64,000 bases of DNA from Micromonospora sp. WMMD882 (lineage in GTDB: Bacteria > Actinomycetota > Actinomycetes > Mycobacteriales > Micromonosporaceae), in assembly GCF_027497255.1 (NCBI RefSeq), contig NZ_CP114903.1, positions 4,712,001 through 4,776,000 of the forward strand, written 5' to 3'. This document shows positions 16,823 to 24,859 of this stretch, piece after piece. The translations under genes were made by a program, and so were the position numbers. The notes under the pieces were generated by a model, which saw nothing but the letters and a program-made list of their open reading frames with translations, had not been told where the DNA came from and searched no databases. Positions within the stretch are counted from its first letter, which is position 1; each line of letters begins with the position of its first letter.

Positions 16823-17332
16823 TCACATCCCCACCGGGGTGTCGACGATCTCGACGGCGCAGTCGGCGCCGAGGCGGTAGCCAACACCGCGCAGCGTCGT
16901 CACCACGGGCACATCCGTGCCGATCTTGGCGCGCAGCCGCCGGACGTGGACGTCCACGCTGCGCGGCCCCGTGTAGGGATGCCCCCAGACCTGGTCCAGC
17001 AGTTGCCGTCGGGTGAAGACCTGGCGTGGATGTTCGGCCAGGCAGAGCAGCAGGTCGTACTCCCGACGGGTCAGGACGACCTCGGCCTGGCCGCGGTAGA
17101 CCGCCCGTGCTCGAGGATCGATCCGCAGGTGAAGGCCCGTCGCTCGCGCCGACGGTGACACCGGTCCCGGGTCGCCGCGCAGAAAGGCCAGTAGGGCAGC
17201 GAGTCGATCGACGTCCTCATCGCAGCCGCCCGGGCCGAGCTTGAGGTGGACCGTGACGGTGAGAACCTCACCGGCCTTCCACGCCTGTGCCGCACCCACC
17301 CGCGCATCCCTGTTCGCTTCGACGGCTCGCAT
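16823..17332 (-). CDS. Winged-helix (OmpR-type) DNA-binding protein without receiver domain
   Basis: A 169-residue protein whose C-terminal part (about 75-160) is an OmpR/PhoB winged helix: [40 protein letters not shown] and [24 protein letters not shown]. The first 70 residues are not a phospho-receiver and have no conserved Asp pocket, so control must come from elsewhere. It sits between two Zur-type palindromes and transcribes toward rpmB, divergent from rpmE2. Receiver-less regulators of this kind accompany zinc-regulon clusters, but its targets are unknown. Confidence 0.8.
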   Translation of the reverse strand: MRAVEANRDARVGAAQAWKAGEVLTVTVHLKLGPGGCDEDVDRLAALLAFLRGDPGPVSPSARATGLHLRIDPRARAVYRGQAEVVLTRREYDLLLCLAEHPRQVFTRRQLLDQVWGHPYTGPRSVDVHVRRLRAKIGTDVPVVTTLRGVGYRLGADCAVEIVDTPVGM

Positions 17333-17343
17333 GCGCTTAGAAT

Positions 17344-17356
17344 GACAATCGTTTCC
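17344..17356. promoter_or_regulatory. Zur operator between wHTH regulator and rpmE2
   Basis: GACAATCGTTTCC, with outer AAT...GTT, matches the right arm and centre of the core palindrome well. It sits 22 bases before rpmE2 and 12 bases before the divergent regulator start, so one site could repress both. Confidence 0.6.
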
Positions 17357-17377
17357 AGTTAAGTCGAGAGGAAGCCG

Positions 17378-17704
17378 ATGTCGTCGTCACCACAGGCCCC
17401 GACCCACACCGGGACACACCGACACCGACGGAGCGCAACCCGCACGAAGCCCGGAATCCACCCCGAGTACCGGCCCGTCGTCTACCGCGACAAGGGCGCC
17501 GACCTCGCCTTCCTCACCCGCTCCACCGCCACCAGCGACCAGACCGTCGAATGGACCGACGGCAACACCTACCCCGTCATCGACGTCCAGATCTCCTCCG
17601 CCAGCCACCCCTTCTGGACCGGCAAGCAACGCCTGCTCGACACCGCCGGCCGGGTCGAGAAGTTCCGCCAGAAGCACGCCCGCCGCGGACCCCAGAGCGG
17701 ATGA
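17378..17704 (+). CDS. rpmE2: 50S ribosomal protein L31 type B with His-rich N-terminal extension
   Basis: Zinc-independent L31: [22 protein letters not shown] through [13 protein letters not shown] is the usual ~83-residue type B protein without CxxC. In front is a 24-residue extension containing [11 protein letters not shown], not typical of the family. ATG 17378 is preceded by GAGGAAG, so the extension is probably translated; no start codon is visible close to the conserved KPGIHP. The stop overlaps the next small gene (ATGA), and zur follows, suggesting that the repressor is co-transcribed with its target. Confidence 0.92.
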   Translation: MSSSPQAPTHTGTHRHRRSATRTKPGIHPEYRPVVYRDKGADLAFLTRSTATSDQTVEWTDGNTYPVIDVQISSASHPFWTGKQRLLDTAGRVEKFRQKHARRGPQSG

Positions 17705-17913
17705 GCACCGGGACCCCGGTCGACTGGGCCGCGCTGGCGCCACAGCTGGTCGACGCCGCCCAGGACCGGTTGCGGCCCACCGGCCTGTTACCTGCCGTCG
17801 ACCTCGACGCCTGGGACTGCCTCCTCGACCCGGCCGACGAGGCATGGCCCGGTCACCGCGCCGACCTGTTCCGGCTCTCCGCCCGTAGCGTGCGCCTCGG
17901 CGTACGCCCCTGA
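17701..17913 (+). CDS. Small hypothetical protein between rpmE2 and zur
   Basis: A 70-residue ORF ([28 protein letters not shown]...), acidic, with one cysteine and no membrane segment. Its ATG overlaps the rpmE2 stop and its TGA is one base from the zur ATG, so it is embedded in a coupled three-gene operon. I do not recognise a family. Its position suggests a role in zinc homeostasis, but nothing in the sequence shows it. Confidence 0.7.
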   Translation: MSTGTPVDWAALAPQLVDAAQDRLRPTGLLPAVDLDAWDCLLDPADEAWPGHRADLFRLSARSVRLGVRP

Positions 17914-17914
17914 G

Positions 17915-18337
17915 ATGACCGCCCCTCTCGTTCCGGACGCGCAGCTGCGGGTCGTCGGTCTGACGCCCACCGCGCAGCGCCGTGCCGTCCTGGCGCTGCT
18001 GGTCGGAAGATCCCGCCCGCTCACCGCTCAGGAGGTGCACACCGAGCTCACCAGGACCGTGCGGCACATCGGCCTGACCACCGTCTACCGCGCGTTGCAC
18101 AGCCTCGCCGACGCCGGCCTCCTGCACAGCTTCGACCTCGACGGTCAGCGCGCCTACCGGCACTGCGGCACCGCACCGCACCAGCACCTCATCTGCACCT
18201 GCTGCGAGACGGTGACCGAGTGCCCGCCCGAGATCGTGACGAGCTGGCTCACCGAGCTGCATCAGCACACCGGCTTCACCCCGCACCCCGACCGGCTCGA
18301 CCTCCGGGGCGTCTGCGCGACCTGCGCCGGCACATGA
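17915..18337 (+). CDS. zur: Zinc uptake regulator, Fur family
   Basis: A 140-residue Fur-family repressor. The N-terminal winged helix contains LTAQEVHTEL and HIGLTTVYRALHSLADAGLL; the dimerisation domain carries HQHLICTCCETVTECP and a C-terminal CATC, giving the two CxxC pairs of the structural zinc site, plus the His-rich regulatory site. Genomic context (zinc-free ribosomal proteins, metal ABC transporter, CobW) makes Zur far more likely than iron Fur. It binds DNA as zinc-loaded dimer and should act at the palindromes listed here. It is likely autoregulated through the rpmE2 promoter. Confidence 0.92.
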   Translation: MTAPLVPDAQLRVVGLTPTAQRRAVLALLVGRSRPLTAQEVHTELTRTVRHIGLTTVYRALHSLADAGLLHSFDLDGQRAYRHCGTAPHQHLICTCCETVTECPPEIVTSWLTELHQHTGFTPHPDRLDLRGVCATCAGT

Positions 18338-18521
18338 CGGCGGCGTCGCGGATCGGGTCGAGGTAGGGCGGATCGCTGTCCCTGCCCGGCGGAGGTCAGC
18401 GGGAGCGCGCCGTGTGGACGCCGAAGATCTCCAGGGTGCGGTCTCACCTTCTACCTGCCACGACACCGTCATGCGTCGCGGAACCCGTCACCCCGCGTGG
18501 AGTACGCTCGCCGCACGCTCG

Positions 18522-19373
18522 TTACGACGGCTCCTGTGGCTCGACGCTGAGGTGCGGCGTCGCGACGGTGATCCGGATCGCGGTGGTCAGGGTCAGGCCG
18601 TCACCGGGCCGGCGGGCTGGTCCGAGCGCGCGAGCGGCGTCGGTGGTCGCGGCCTGCAGCCGGTCGGTCGGGATGTGCCGCAGCAGGGCGCGTCCGCCGT
18701 GGGACCACATCCACTCCATCCAGTGGTCCACGTCCCGGAAGTGGCTGTCCACCCGGTGCTCGGTGATCGTGGTGACGGTGAGGCCGGCGGCCGCCATGGT
18801 CGCGGTGATCGCGCCGTCGTCGGCGAACGGGTCGGCCGCCGGCGCCGGTCGGGGCCGGTCGGCCGGCAGATGCCCGGCGAGGGCGTCCAGGGCGGCGACG
18901 AACGCCGGGTCCTGGGCGGCGAAGGTGCTGACCGCCAGCCGGCCCGCCGGTCGGAGCAGCCGCGCGTACGCCCGAAGGGCCTGCCCGGGGTCGGATAGCA
19001 GGAAGACGACCAGCCCGGCCAGGACCGCGTCGAAGCTGCCGGCCGGGAATTCCGGCTGCTGGGCGTCGCCCATCCGCACGTCTACGTGGGTCAGCCCGGC
19101 GCGGCTGACGTCCTCGGCGGTGAGTGCCACCATGGCCGGCGCCAGGTCGATGCCGGTGACCTGACCGGCCGGCCCGGTCGCCCGCGCCGCGGGGAACAGG
19201 ACCGCTCCCCGGCCGCAGCCGACGTCCAGGACCCGCTCTCCCGGGCGGATGCCGGCACGACGGACCAGTTCAACGCCGAAGGGCCCGAAGAAGGACACCC
19301 CGGTGCGGTCATAACTCGTCGCGGCCTGTTCGAACACATCGACGGTCCCGTTCGACCGCTCACCGCTGCTCAT
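18522..19373 (-). CDS. Class I SAM-dependent methyltransferase
   Basis: A 283-residue methyltransferase of the UbiE/Methyltransf_11 type, with motif I VLDVGCGRGAVLFPAAR, the acidic GIDLAPAMVALTAED, FDAVLAGLVVFLL and LLRPAGRLAVSTFAA. Substrate unknown. It overlaps the ferredoxin-like gene by 14 bases and is the last gene of the rpmF-cobW operon, so it is probably zinc-repressed. ATG 19373 follows GGGAG at a suitable distance. The 184 bases between it and the converging zur show no feature. Confidence 0.85.
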   Translation of the reverse strand: MSSGERSNGTVDVFEQAATSYDRTGVSFFGPFGVELVRRAGIRPGERVLDVGCGRGAVLFPAARATGPAGQVTGIDLAPAMVALTAEDVSRAGLTHVDVRMGDAQQPEFPAGSFDAVLAGLVVFLLSDPGQALRAYARLLRPAGRLAVSTFAAQDPAFVAALDALAGHLPADRPRPAPAADPFADDGAITATMAAAGLTVTTITEHRVDSHFRDVDHWMEWMWSHGGRALLRHIPTDRLQAATTDAARALGPARRPGDGLTLTTAIRITVATPHLSVEPQEPS

Positions 19374-19767
19374 CGTCACTACTCCCGTCCTCGTGTCGCA
19401 CCCGGCTTCCCGTCTGTCGGCACGCGTCGTCGCCAGCGCGGCGGTCACACTGGCTGTTCCGGATGAGGTCGACCACCGCGTCGACGTGCTGGCGTTCCTC
19501 GACTGGCCCGACCAGCATGCCGCGCCGGCCGGTCGGGTCGGAACCGGTGAGCAGGAGCAGGGTGGGTGCGCGGTGGCAGGCGCCGAGGCACTCCGTCCGG
19601 ACCAGGACACCACCGTGGCTGGCCCGGACCGCCTGCCCGAGAACCTCGGCCAGATCCGCCGGCTCGTCGGGCACCTGCGGAAAGGCGCGGTGGCGTAGCG
19701 CGCGGCAGCGGTGGCCGTCGCAGTAGGCGACGGTCACGCGGGCACCACGTGGTGAGGGCCGGCTCAT
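19360..19767 (-). CDS. (2Fe-2S) ferredoxin domain-containing protein
   Basis: A 135-residue protein with the thioredoxin-fold [2Fe-2S] pattern: CDGHRC near the N terminus (C-x4-C) and ECLGAC (C-x3-C) about 40 residues later, spacing typical of the NuoE/shethna-like ferredoxin family. The C-terminal 35 residues are hydrophilic and unmatched. It may serve redox chemistry or metallochaperoning alongside the CobW GTPase; the role is inferred from operon position. ATG 19767 overlaps the stop of the broken methyltransferase upstream. Confidence 0.8.
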   Translation of the reverse strand: MSRPSPRGARVTVAYCDGHRCRALRHRAFPQVPDEPADLAEVLGQAVRASHGGVLVRTECLGACHRAPTLLLLTGSDPTGRRGMLVGPVEERQHVDAVVDLIRNSQCDRRAGDDACRQTGSRVRHEDGSSDDEQR

Positions 19768-20299
19768 CGGCGGAACGCCATCAGGGCATGGCCGGCGTAC
19801 TGGTACGGGACCGTCGCATCGGTGAACCCGGCAGGCCGGGCCGCCTCGCCGTGCCAGTCCGTCGACGCGACGCACTCCGCCGAGCAGAGGCCACTGAGCG
19901 TCGCCGTGCGTTCGGTCAGCAGCGGTGCCATCGTCGGTTCCCCGGCCAGGGCGGTCCACCACGTGGTCCACGGGTCGGTGTCGCCGCTCCATGGCTTCGC
20001 CGCGAAGGGCGCGTCGGGCATGGCGTCGGCGACCAGGAGCAGCCCGGTCGGGGCGAGCAGGTTTCGGGCCTCGGGGTACCAGTCGCGGACCCGCTCCGCA
20101 GGACCGCCTCGGCGGTGGTGCCCGGCCCGCCGCCGGTGTCGAGCACCCGCTCAGGGGCGCGTCCCTGGGCCTGTTCGGCGGCGGTGAGACCGGCAGCGAG
20201 GCGGTCGTCGCGGCCGGGTTGGTGGTGGCGCATCATGGTCTCCCAGTCGCGCCGCCACCGGACCACATCATCGGCTCCCAGGGTGGTCGCCGTCGTCAT
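19764..20299 (-). pseudogene. Class I methyltransferase with internal deletion and frameshift
   Basis: The 5' part (from ATG 20299) reads [20 protein letters not shown] through motif I VLDTGGGPGTTAEAVL, then the frame changes. The 3' part, in another frame, reads AERVRDWYPEARNLLAPTGLLLVADAMPDAP to the natural end HALMAFRR. The roughly 60-70 residues normally between motif I and the post-catalytic strand are missing at about 20098-20105, so this is a deletion, not a simple sequencing slip. Both ends keep the 4-base overlaps with cobW and the ferredoxin gene, showing a once intact operon member. Confidence 0.75.
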
Positions 20300-21528
20300 A
20301 CCGGGACCGGATCGGTGTGATCATGGTCGTGCAGGTCACCCAGGTCCCATTCGGGGAACGGGTCGGGCAGGACCCGCCAGGCGTCCTCCCCCGCGGCGGT
20401 CTCCGCGTCGGTGAGCAGACACGCCGCCAGGGCGGCCCGCAGGCCGTCGCCGTCGAGGTGGACGCCGATGAGGACGAGTTCCTGCTGCCGGTCACCGAAG
20501 ACGGGATGCCAGCGGGACTCCAACTCGGCCCGCTCGTCGGGATCCTCCGGCCACTCCCCGGAGGCCGTCACCGGCACGCCGACCGGGTCGCACCGCCCGG
20601 ACGGCCCGGCCTGCGACCACAGCGCCTGGACGTCCGGGCGGCTGGCCAGCCACAGGAACCCCTTCGACCGGACGACCCCGAAGGCGTCCAGACCGGCGGT
20701 CAACAGGTTCCACAGTCGCTGCGGGTGGAACGGGCGGTGGTCGCGGAACACGATGCTGGAGATGCCGTACTCCTCGGTTTCCGGCACGTGCCCGCCGTTG
20801 AGCTCCGCCACCCAGCCGGGCGCGGTCTCCGCCCGCTCCAGGTCGAACCGGCCGGTGTGCAGGATCTCCGCCGGCGGCACCCGCCCGTGGACGGCGCGGA
20901 TCTGCCGGGCGGCCGGGTTCAGCCGGGCCAGCAGCGCCTCGACCACCGCCAGGTCCTCCGGCGCGATCAGGTCCGTCTTGTTGACCACCAGCACGTCGGC
21001 GAACTCGATCTGGTCCACCAGCAGATCCGCGATTCCGCGGTCGTCGCCCTCGTACGCGGCCAGCCCGCGCGCCTCGAGGGTCTCCCCTGCCTCGATCATG
21101 GCCGTCAGGCCCGCCGCGTCGACGACCGTGACGGTGGTGTCCAGCCGGGCCAGGTCGTCGAGGACCTGGCCGTCCTCGACGCCGAAGGCGAAGGTGGCGG
21201 CGACCGGCATCGGCTCGGAGATACCGCTGGACTCGATCAGCAGGTAGTCGAAGCGGCCCTGCCGGGCCAGCCGGGCCACCTCGTCGAGCAGGTCGTCGCG
21301 GAGGGTGCAGCAGATGCAGCCGTTGGTCAACTCGACCAGCCGCTCCTCGGTCCGTGACAACGCGCCGCCGTCGCGCACCAGGGCGGCGTCGATGTTGACC
21401 TCGCTCATGTCGTTGACGATCACCGCCACCCGCAGCCCGTCCCGGTTCGCGAGGACGTGGTTGAGCAGGCTCGTCTTCCCCGCGCCGAGGAACCCGGACA
21501 GCACGGTCACCGGTAGCCGGTCCGTCAC
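20296..21528 (-). CDS. CobW/ZigA-type GTP-binding metallochaperone
   Basis: A 410-residue GTPase of the COG0523 family. Walker [10 protein letters not shown] near the N terminus, the zinc-binding CxCC in [13 protein letters not shown], switch [15 protein letters not shown] guanine specificity motif, a CobW C-terminal domain (about 270-400) and a His/Asp-rich tail HDHDHTD. Zur-controlled members (ZigA, YciC, ZNG1-like) allocate scarce zinc to client enzymes. Start GTG 21528 overlaps the rpmF stop in a GTGA junction. Operon: rpmF-cobW-(methyltransferase)-ferredoxin-methyltransferase. Confidence 0.93.
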   Translation of the reverse strand: MTDRLPVTVLSGFLGAGKTSLLNHVLANRDGLRVAVIVNDMSEVNIDAALVRDGGALSRTEERLVELTNGCICCTLRDDLLDEVARLARQGRFDYLLIESSGISEPMPVAATFAFGVEDGQVLDDLARLDTTVTVVDAAGLTAMIEAGETLEARGLAAYEGDDRGIADLLVDQIEFADVLVVNKTDLIAPEDLAVVEALLARLNPAARQIRAVHGRVPPAEILHTGRFDLERAETAPGWVAELNGGHVPETEEYGISSIVFRDHRPFHPQRLWNLLTAGLDAFGVVRSKGFLWLASRPDVQALWSQAGPSGRCDPVGVPVTASGEWPEDPDERAELESRWHPVFGDRQQELVLIGVHLDGDGLRAALAACLLTDAETAAGEDAWRVLPDPFPEWDLGDLHDHDHTDPVPV

Positions 21529-21704
21529 GGCTGGTCCACCACCGGACGACCCTTGTACAGGCCGCAGTGGGCACAGGCCCGGTGTGGCACCACCATCTCC
21601 TTGCGCGGACACGGGCACGGGGTCAACTGCGGCACGCTGGCCTTCCACTGCGCCCGCCGGTGCCGGGTGTTCGACCGCGACATCTTCCGCTTCGGTACGG
21701 CCAC
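21525..21704 (-). CDS. rpmF: 50S ribosomal protein L32 paralogue with altered zinc ribbon
   Basis: A 59-residue L32 ([20 protein letters not shown]) starting at GTG 21704 after AGGAG. The second cysteine pair is normal (CAHC), but the first is CPC and displaced relative to the usual CxxC, so a standard four-cysteine ribbon is doubtful. It heads the cobW operon behind a partial Zur-like site, implying it replaces the main L32 under zinc limitation. Confidence 0.9.
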   Translation of the reverse strand: MAVPKRKMSRSNTRHRRAQWKASVPQLTPCPCPRKEMVVPHRACAHCGLYKGRPVVDQP

Positions 21705-21748
21705 GAGATCTCCTACGTCGAGAGGGTGGCGTCCAGCATATCGGAACT

Positions 21749-21761
21749 GATTTTCGTTTTC
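21749..21761 (-). promoter_or_regulatory. Candidate (degenerate) Zur operator upstream of rpmF-cobW
   Basis: GATTTTCGTTTTC has a perfect GTTTTC arm, but the other arm reads GATTTT rather than GAAAAC, giving repeated rather than inverted half-sites. It is about 45 bases before the GTG. The gene content makes zinc control likely even though this site is imperfect. Confidence 0.45.
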
Positions 21762-21815
21762 CTGTTCGCCCCGTGGCGGGCTCTGCCCTCACCTCCCGGC
21801 GGCCAGACCGCAGCC

Positions 21816-21856
21816 GATCGCCGTGCCGGTACCAGGCCGGTACCGGCACGGCGATC
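21816..21856 (-). terminator. Perfect 18-bp hairpin between truncated hydrolase and rpmF
   Basis: GATCGCCGTGCCGGTACC and its exact complement flank the loop AGGCC. It begins 35 bases past the hydrolase stop and insulates the rpmF-cobW operon from upstream transcription. Confidence 0.75.
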
Positions 21857-21890
21857 AGCGTGGCTCAGGGGCGTACTCCTGCCGCGCCGG

Positions 21891-22667
21891 TCACCTCGCG
21901 CAGAGCGCGGCGTCGACGAGGGCGGCCCGGTCGGCGGCGACAGAGCCGTCCACGACCGACCCGTTGAGCGAGGTGACCACCAGGGTCGCCGCGCGACCGT
22001 CGTCGGTGGCGCCGTCGACGGTCGAGTAGCCGGGGATGTCACCGCCGTGGCCCCACGCCACCCCGCCGCAACTCAACGGGGTACGGAAGAGACCCAGCCC
22101 GTACCGCACGTCCGACTGCGGATGCACGGCGACGGTGGTCCGCAGCTCGGCCAGTTGCGCGGGTTCGAGCAGCCTGCCAGCCAGCAGGGCCCGCAGGAAC
22201 GTGTGGAGATCGGCCGGGGTGGAGACCAGTTGGCCGGCGGCCCAACCCCAGCTCGGGTCCATCCGGGTGAAGTCGAGCAGTTCACCGGTGGCTTCGTCGA
22301 GCTGGTAACCCTGGGGATGCCGGCCGCGGATGCCTTCCTCACCGACCCCGGGCGCGTAGGTGTCGCGCAGGCCGATCCGCTCGATGACCCGGGTGGTGAC
22401 CAGCTCGTTGAACGGCCGGCCGGTGACCCGTTCGGCGATCAGGCCGGCAAGCAGGTAGTTGGTGTTGCTGTAGGCCCAGTCGCCGGCCGGCCCGCCCGCC
22501 CTGGCATTGGCCATGTCGAGCAGGCCCCGGGGCTCGAAGTAGGCCGAAGCGCCAGCGGCGTCCCTGCGCGGCATCGGCGTACCTTCCGGCAGAGACGATA
22601 GCGACGCGGGGCCGACTCCGACGCGCTGCGGCCCGGAAAACAGCCTGCTGTACCAGTCTCCGGGCAT
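21891..22667 (-). pseudogene. Serine hydrolase / beta-lactamase-type protein lacking its N-terminal catalytic part
   Basis: The 258-residue frame matches class C beta-lactamase / D-Ala-D-Ala carboxypeptidase proteins from the YxN motif (WAYSNTNYLLAGLIAERVTG) to a late HGG triad motif (VAWGHGGDIPGYST). The first ~100 residues, which should carry a signal peptide and the catalytic SxxK, are absent; the first ~40 codons have no SxxK. It begins four bases after the MerR gene. A deletion joining these genes is the simplest explanation; an inactive protein could still be made. Confidence 0.65.
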
Positions 22668-22670
22668 CCC

Positions 22671-23141
22671 TCAGGGCCGGCCCTGTCCCGGTGCGCGGTC
22701 GCCGGGTCCGGCAGGTTGCCGATCATGGTCTGGCGCGCGGCTCTCGTCGGCGGGCGGCGCTGTCCCGGCCAACTGGGCGTGGCAGACGGACAGCAGTTGC
22801 CGCAGCCTGGTCAGCCGGGCGATGTGCCCGTCGACGACCGCCAACCGGCGGCGGAACATCTCACTCGCCTGGGGCAGCCGGATGCGGTCGGGCACGGTGT
22901 GTTCGGGCAGCGTGTCGCCGTCGAGCAGATGAAGGTGGTCGCTGAGCGTGGCGATGTCGTCGACGGTCAGGCCGAGCGACAGCAACTCACGGATGATCTT
23001 CACCCGGGCCACGTCGGCAGTGCGGTAGGTCCGCTGCCCGGCGCGGGTGCGTACCGGTGGTGGCAGCAGTCCTCGCTGTTCGTAGAAGCGCAACGCCCGC
23101 GGTGTGGTTCCCGCTGCCGCCGCGGCGTCACCGATACGCAC
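22671..23141 (-). CDS. MerR-family transcriptional regulator
   Basis: A 156-residue regulator with the MerR winged helix at the N terminus (MRIGDAAAAAGTTPRALRFYEQRGL, then RTYRTADVARVKIIRELLSLGLTVDDI) and a coiled-coil helix (about 85-125). A single cysteine makes metal sensing unlikely; the effector is probably organic or redox. It lies 15 bases after the oxidoreductase gene it presumably activates. The C-terminal 30 residues are disordered and hydrophilic. Confidence 0.9.
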   Translation of the reverse strand: MRIGDAAAAAGTTPRALRFYEQRGLLPPPVRTRAGQRTYRTADVARVKIIRELLSLGLTVDDIATLSDHLHLLDGDTLPEHTVPDRIRLPQASEMFRRRLAVVDGHIARLTRLRQLLSVCHAQLAGTAPPADESRAPDHDRQPAGPGDRAPGQGRP

Positions 23142-23156
23142 CGTGCCTCCCGGCTG

Positions 23157-24176
23157 TCAGAGCTCCACCAGGACGGCGCCGACATGCCGCCCCTCGACGG
23201 CCTCCTGGAACGCGTGAGCGGCCCGGTCGATTCCACGGACGCGGGTATGCGGAAACCGGATGCTGCCGGTGGACAGCCAGGCGCCGAACCGCTGCGTCCA
23301 CTCGGCGAGCGCGTCGGGATGGTCGGCGGCGTTGAACCCGCGCATGCTGATCCGCTTGAGCACGATGGGCACGAGGTCCAGTTCCAGCGTCGCGGTCGTG
23401 CCGGCGCCCTCGGCGGCGAGTTGCGCCGACAGCGCGCCGACCAGGACGATGCGGGCGTGGGGCCGAGCGGCCTGCACCGCCGCCTGGAGTTGTTCGCCGC
23501 CGACGGTGTCGAGCGCCACGTCGACGCCGTCCGGAGCGGCGTCGGCGAGCTGCCCGGTGATCGGTTCCGCTCCGCGTACGACGACCGCGTCATAGCCGAG
23601 TTCCGTGGTCAGGAACCGGGCCTTCGCCGGTGAGCCGGTGGTGCCGACGACCCTGGCCGCGCCGAGACGACGGGCGATCTGGCCGGCGAGGGAACCGACG
23701 GCGCCGGCGGCCCCGGTGATCAGCACCGTGTCGCCGGGCCGGACGGCGGCGGCGCGGGTCAGCGCCGCGTGAGCGGTCCAGCCCTGCGACAGGTGGGCCA
23801 GCGGATCCGGCAGCGAGTCGCCGAGCCGACGGCACCTGTCGACCGGGAGGACCGCGTACTCGCGCCAGCCGAGGTCGTGCCCGACCAGCTCGCCCGGACG
23901 CAGGCCGCTGGCGGCGGGGGCGGCGACGACCTCGCCGATCGCGGGGCCGGGCAGCGGATCGCCGGGTCGCGGGCCGGGCAGTCCCGCCGCGGCCGCGCCG
24001 ATGAGGGTCCGGAGCAGGGCCGCGGTGACCAGGAAGGCACGGTTGCGGACCAGGACCTCGCCGGACGCGCGGGGAGGCGCCGGGACCTCGACGACGGTGA
24101 AGTCCTCCGGGCGAGGCAGGCCGTCCGGAGTCGTGAGCAACTGGACCTGACGATGGACGGAAGGCAGTGGACGCAC
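23157..24176 (-). CDS. NADP-dependent medium-chain oxidoreductase (quinone/enal reductase-like)
   Basis: A 339-residue zinc-independent MDR-family reductase. The Rossmann motif GAAGAVGSLAGQIARRLGA and VGTTGSPAKARFL for the NADP site are present; the cysteines of zinc alcohol dehydrogenases are absent. It resembles NADPH-dependent alkenal/one reductases (leukotriene B4 dehydrogenase group) that reduce conjugated C=C bonds. GTG 24176 follows AAGGAG at six bases and is preferred over the longer frame from 24227. Paired with a MerR regulator and a palindromic promoter. Confidence 0.85.
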   Translation of the reverse strand: MRPLPSVHRQVQLLTTPDGLPRPEDFTVVEVPAPPRASGEVLVRNRAFLVTAALLRTLIGAAAAGLPGPRPGDPLPGPAIGEVVAAPAASGLRPGELVGHDLGWREYAVLPVDRCRRLGDSLPDPLAHLSQGWTAHAALTRAAAVRPGDTVLITGAAGAVGSLAGQIARRLGAARVVGTTGSPAKARFLTTELGYDAVVVRGAEPITGQLADAAPDGVDVALDTVGGEQLQAAVQAARPHARIVLVGALSAQLAAEGAGTTATLELDLVPIVLKRISMRGFNAADHPDALAEWTQRFGAWLSTGSIRFPHTRVRGIDRAAHAFQEAVEGRHVGAVLVEL

Positions 24177-24210
24177 CTGACGCTCCTTGTTCGGGTCGGT
24201 GGAGCGCGAC

Positions 24211-24240
24211 CGTAAACCCTGACCCATGCGTCAGACGCAA
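24211..24240 (-). promoter_or_regulatory. MerR-type promoter and operator of oxidoreductase-merR operon
   Basis: On the minus strand TTGCGT (24235-24240) and TTTACG (24211-24216) are separated by 18 bases filled by the palindrome CTGAC-gcatgg-GTCAG (24219-24234). A dyad between -35 and -10 with long spacing is the MerR-activation layout. Confidence 0.55.
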
Positions 24241-24245
24241 GACCG

Positions 24246-24461
24246 AACGAGTTCCTGCCCGCCAGCCTTCTTCCGCCCATCGCCGACGACCTGACCGTCT
24301 CCATCGGCGCGGCCGGACAGGCCGTCAGCGTCACGGCTCTCGCCGCAGCCCTGTCAGCGCTGTTCATCGCGGTGGTCCTACCCAAGGCCGACCGGCGACG
24401 CGTGATGATCAACCTCACACTGCTGGCCGTGCTCCCCAATGTGGCCGTCGCGGTGAGTGGC
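24246..24461 (+). pseudogene. Remnant of a major facilitator superfamily transporter
   Basis: A + strand frame without start codon translates as NEFLPASLLPPIADDLTVSI, then GAAGQAVSVTALAAALSALF and RRRVMINLTLLAVLPNVAVA. This matches the first two or three helices of drug/sugar-efflux MFS proteins (the LLPxIADDLxVSxGAAGQ region). The N terminus and the remaining helices are missing; similarity stops near 24461. It sits back to back with the MerR-oxidoreductase promoter, so a divergent efflux gene was probably replaced. Confidence 0.6.
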
Positions 24462-24859
24462 CACTTCAGCGGCCTAAGCCACATCCGGCCCGCCGCGGAG
24501 AGCCTGTCCCGAATCGACGGCGGTGTCTTCGCCGTGTTGCTTCACCGGTGGACCATCCACCCGCCTGTTCACCGCCGCCGCACTGTGAAGTCTTGGATGC
24601 GGCGGTAGCCCCACAACGGTCCTGAGTTGGGGCGCCCGGACCCAACCGGACCGCCTCGAGCAGATCGGCGGGCTCATCGTGACGGTCGGCAATGTCGCCA
24701 TCGCCGTGCCCGCCAGGCCGGGCCCCCGAACAGCGGCCACTTACGGGCGTCATCGGGGGGCACTCCGGCCACCGGTCAGGGGCGTTGGTGGAAGTCCGTG
24801 CCGACAGGGGGTAGCCCACGCCACCGACGCCAGAACCGCCCCGTTCGGCGTCGTCCGAC
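24462..24859. other. Gene-free stretch with possible transposase scraps
   Basis: No intact gene is supported. On the minus strand near 24590-24620 a short run reads WGYRRIQDF, like the WGYRRIQGEL motif of integrase-core transposases, but flanking similarity is lacking. The DNA is probably degenerate mobile-element sequence. Confidence 0.4.

Noticed and set aside
24590..24620. Minus-strand WGYRRIQDF resembling integrase-core transposases
   Set aside because: Only about nine residues match and no flanking transposase similarity is readable.
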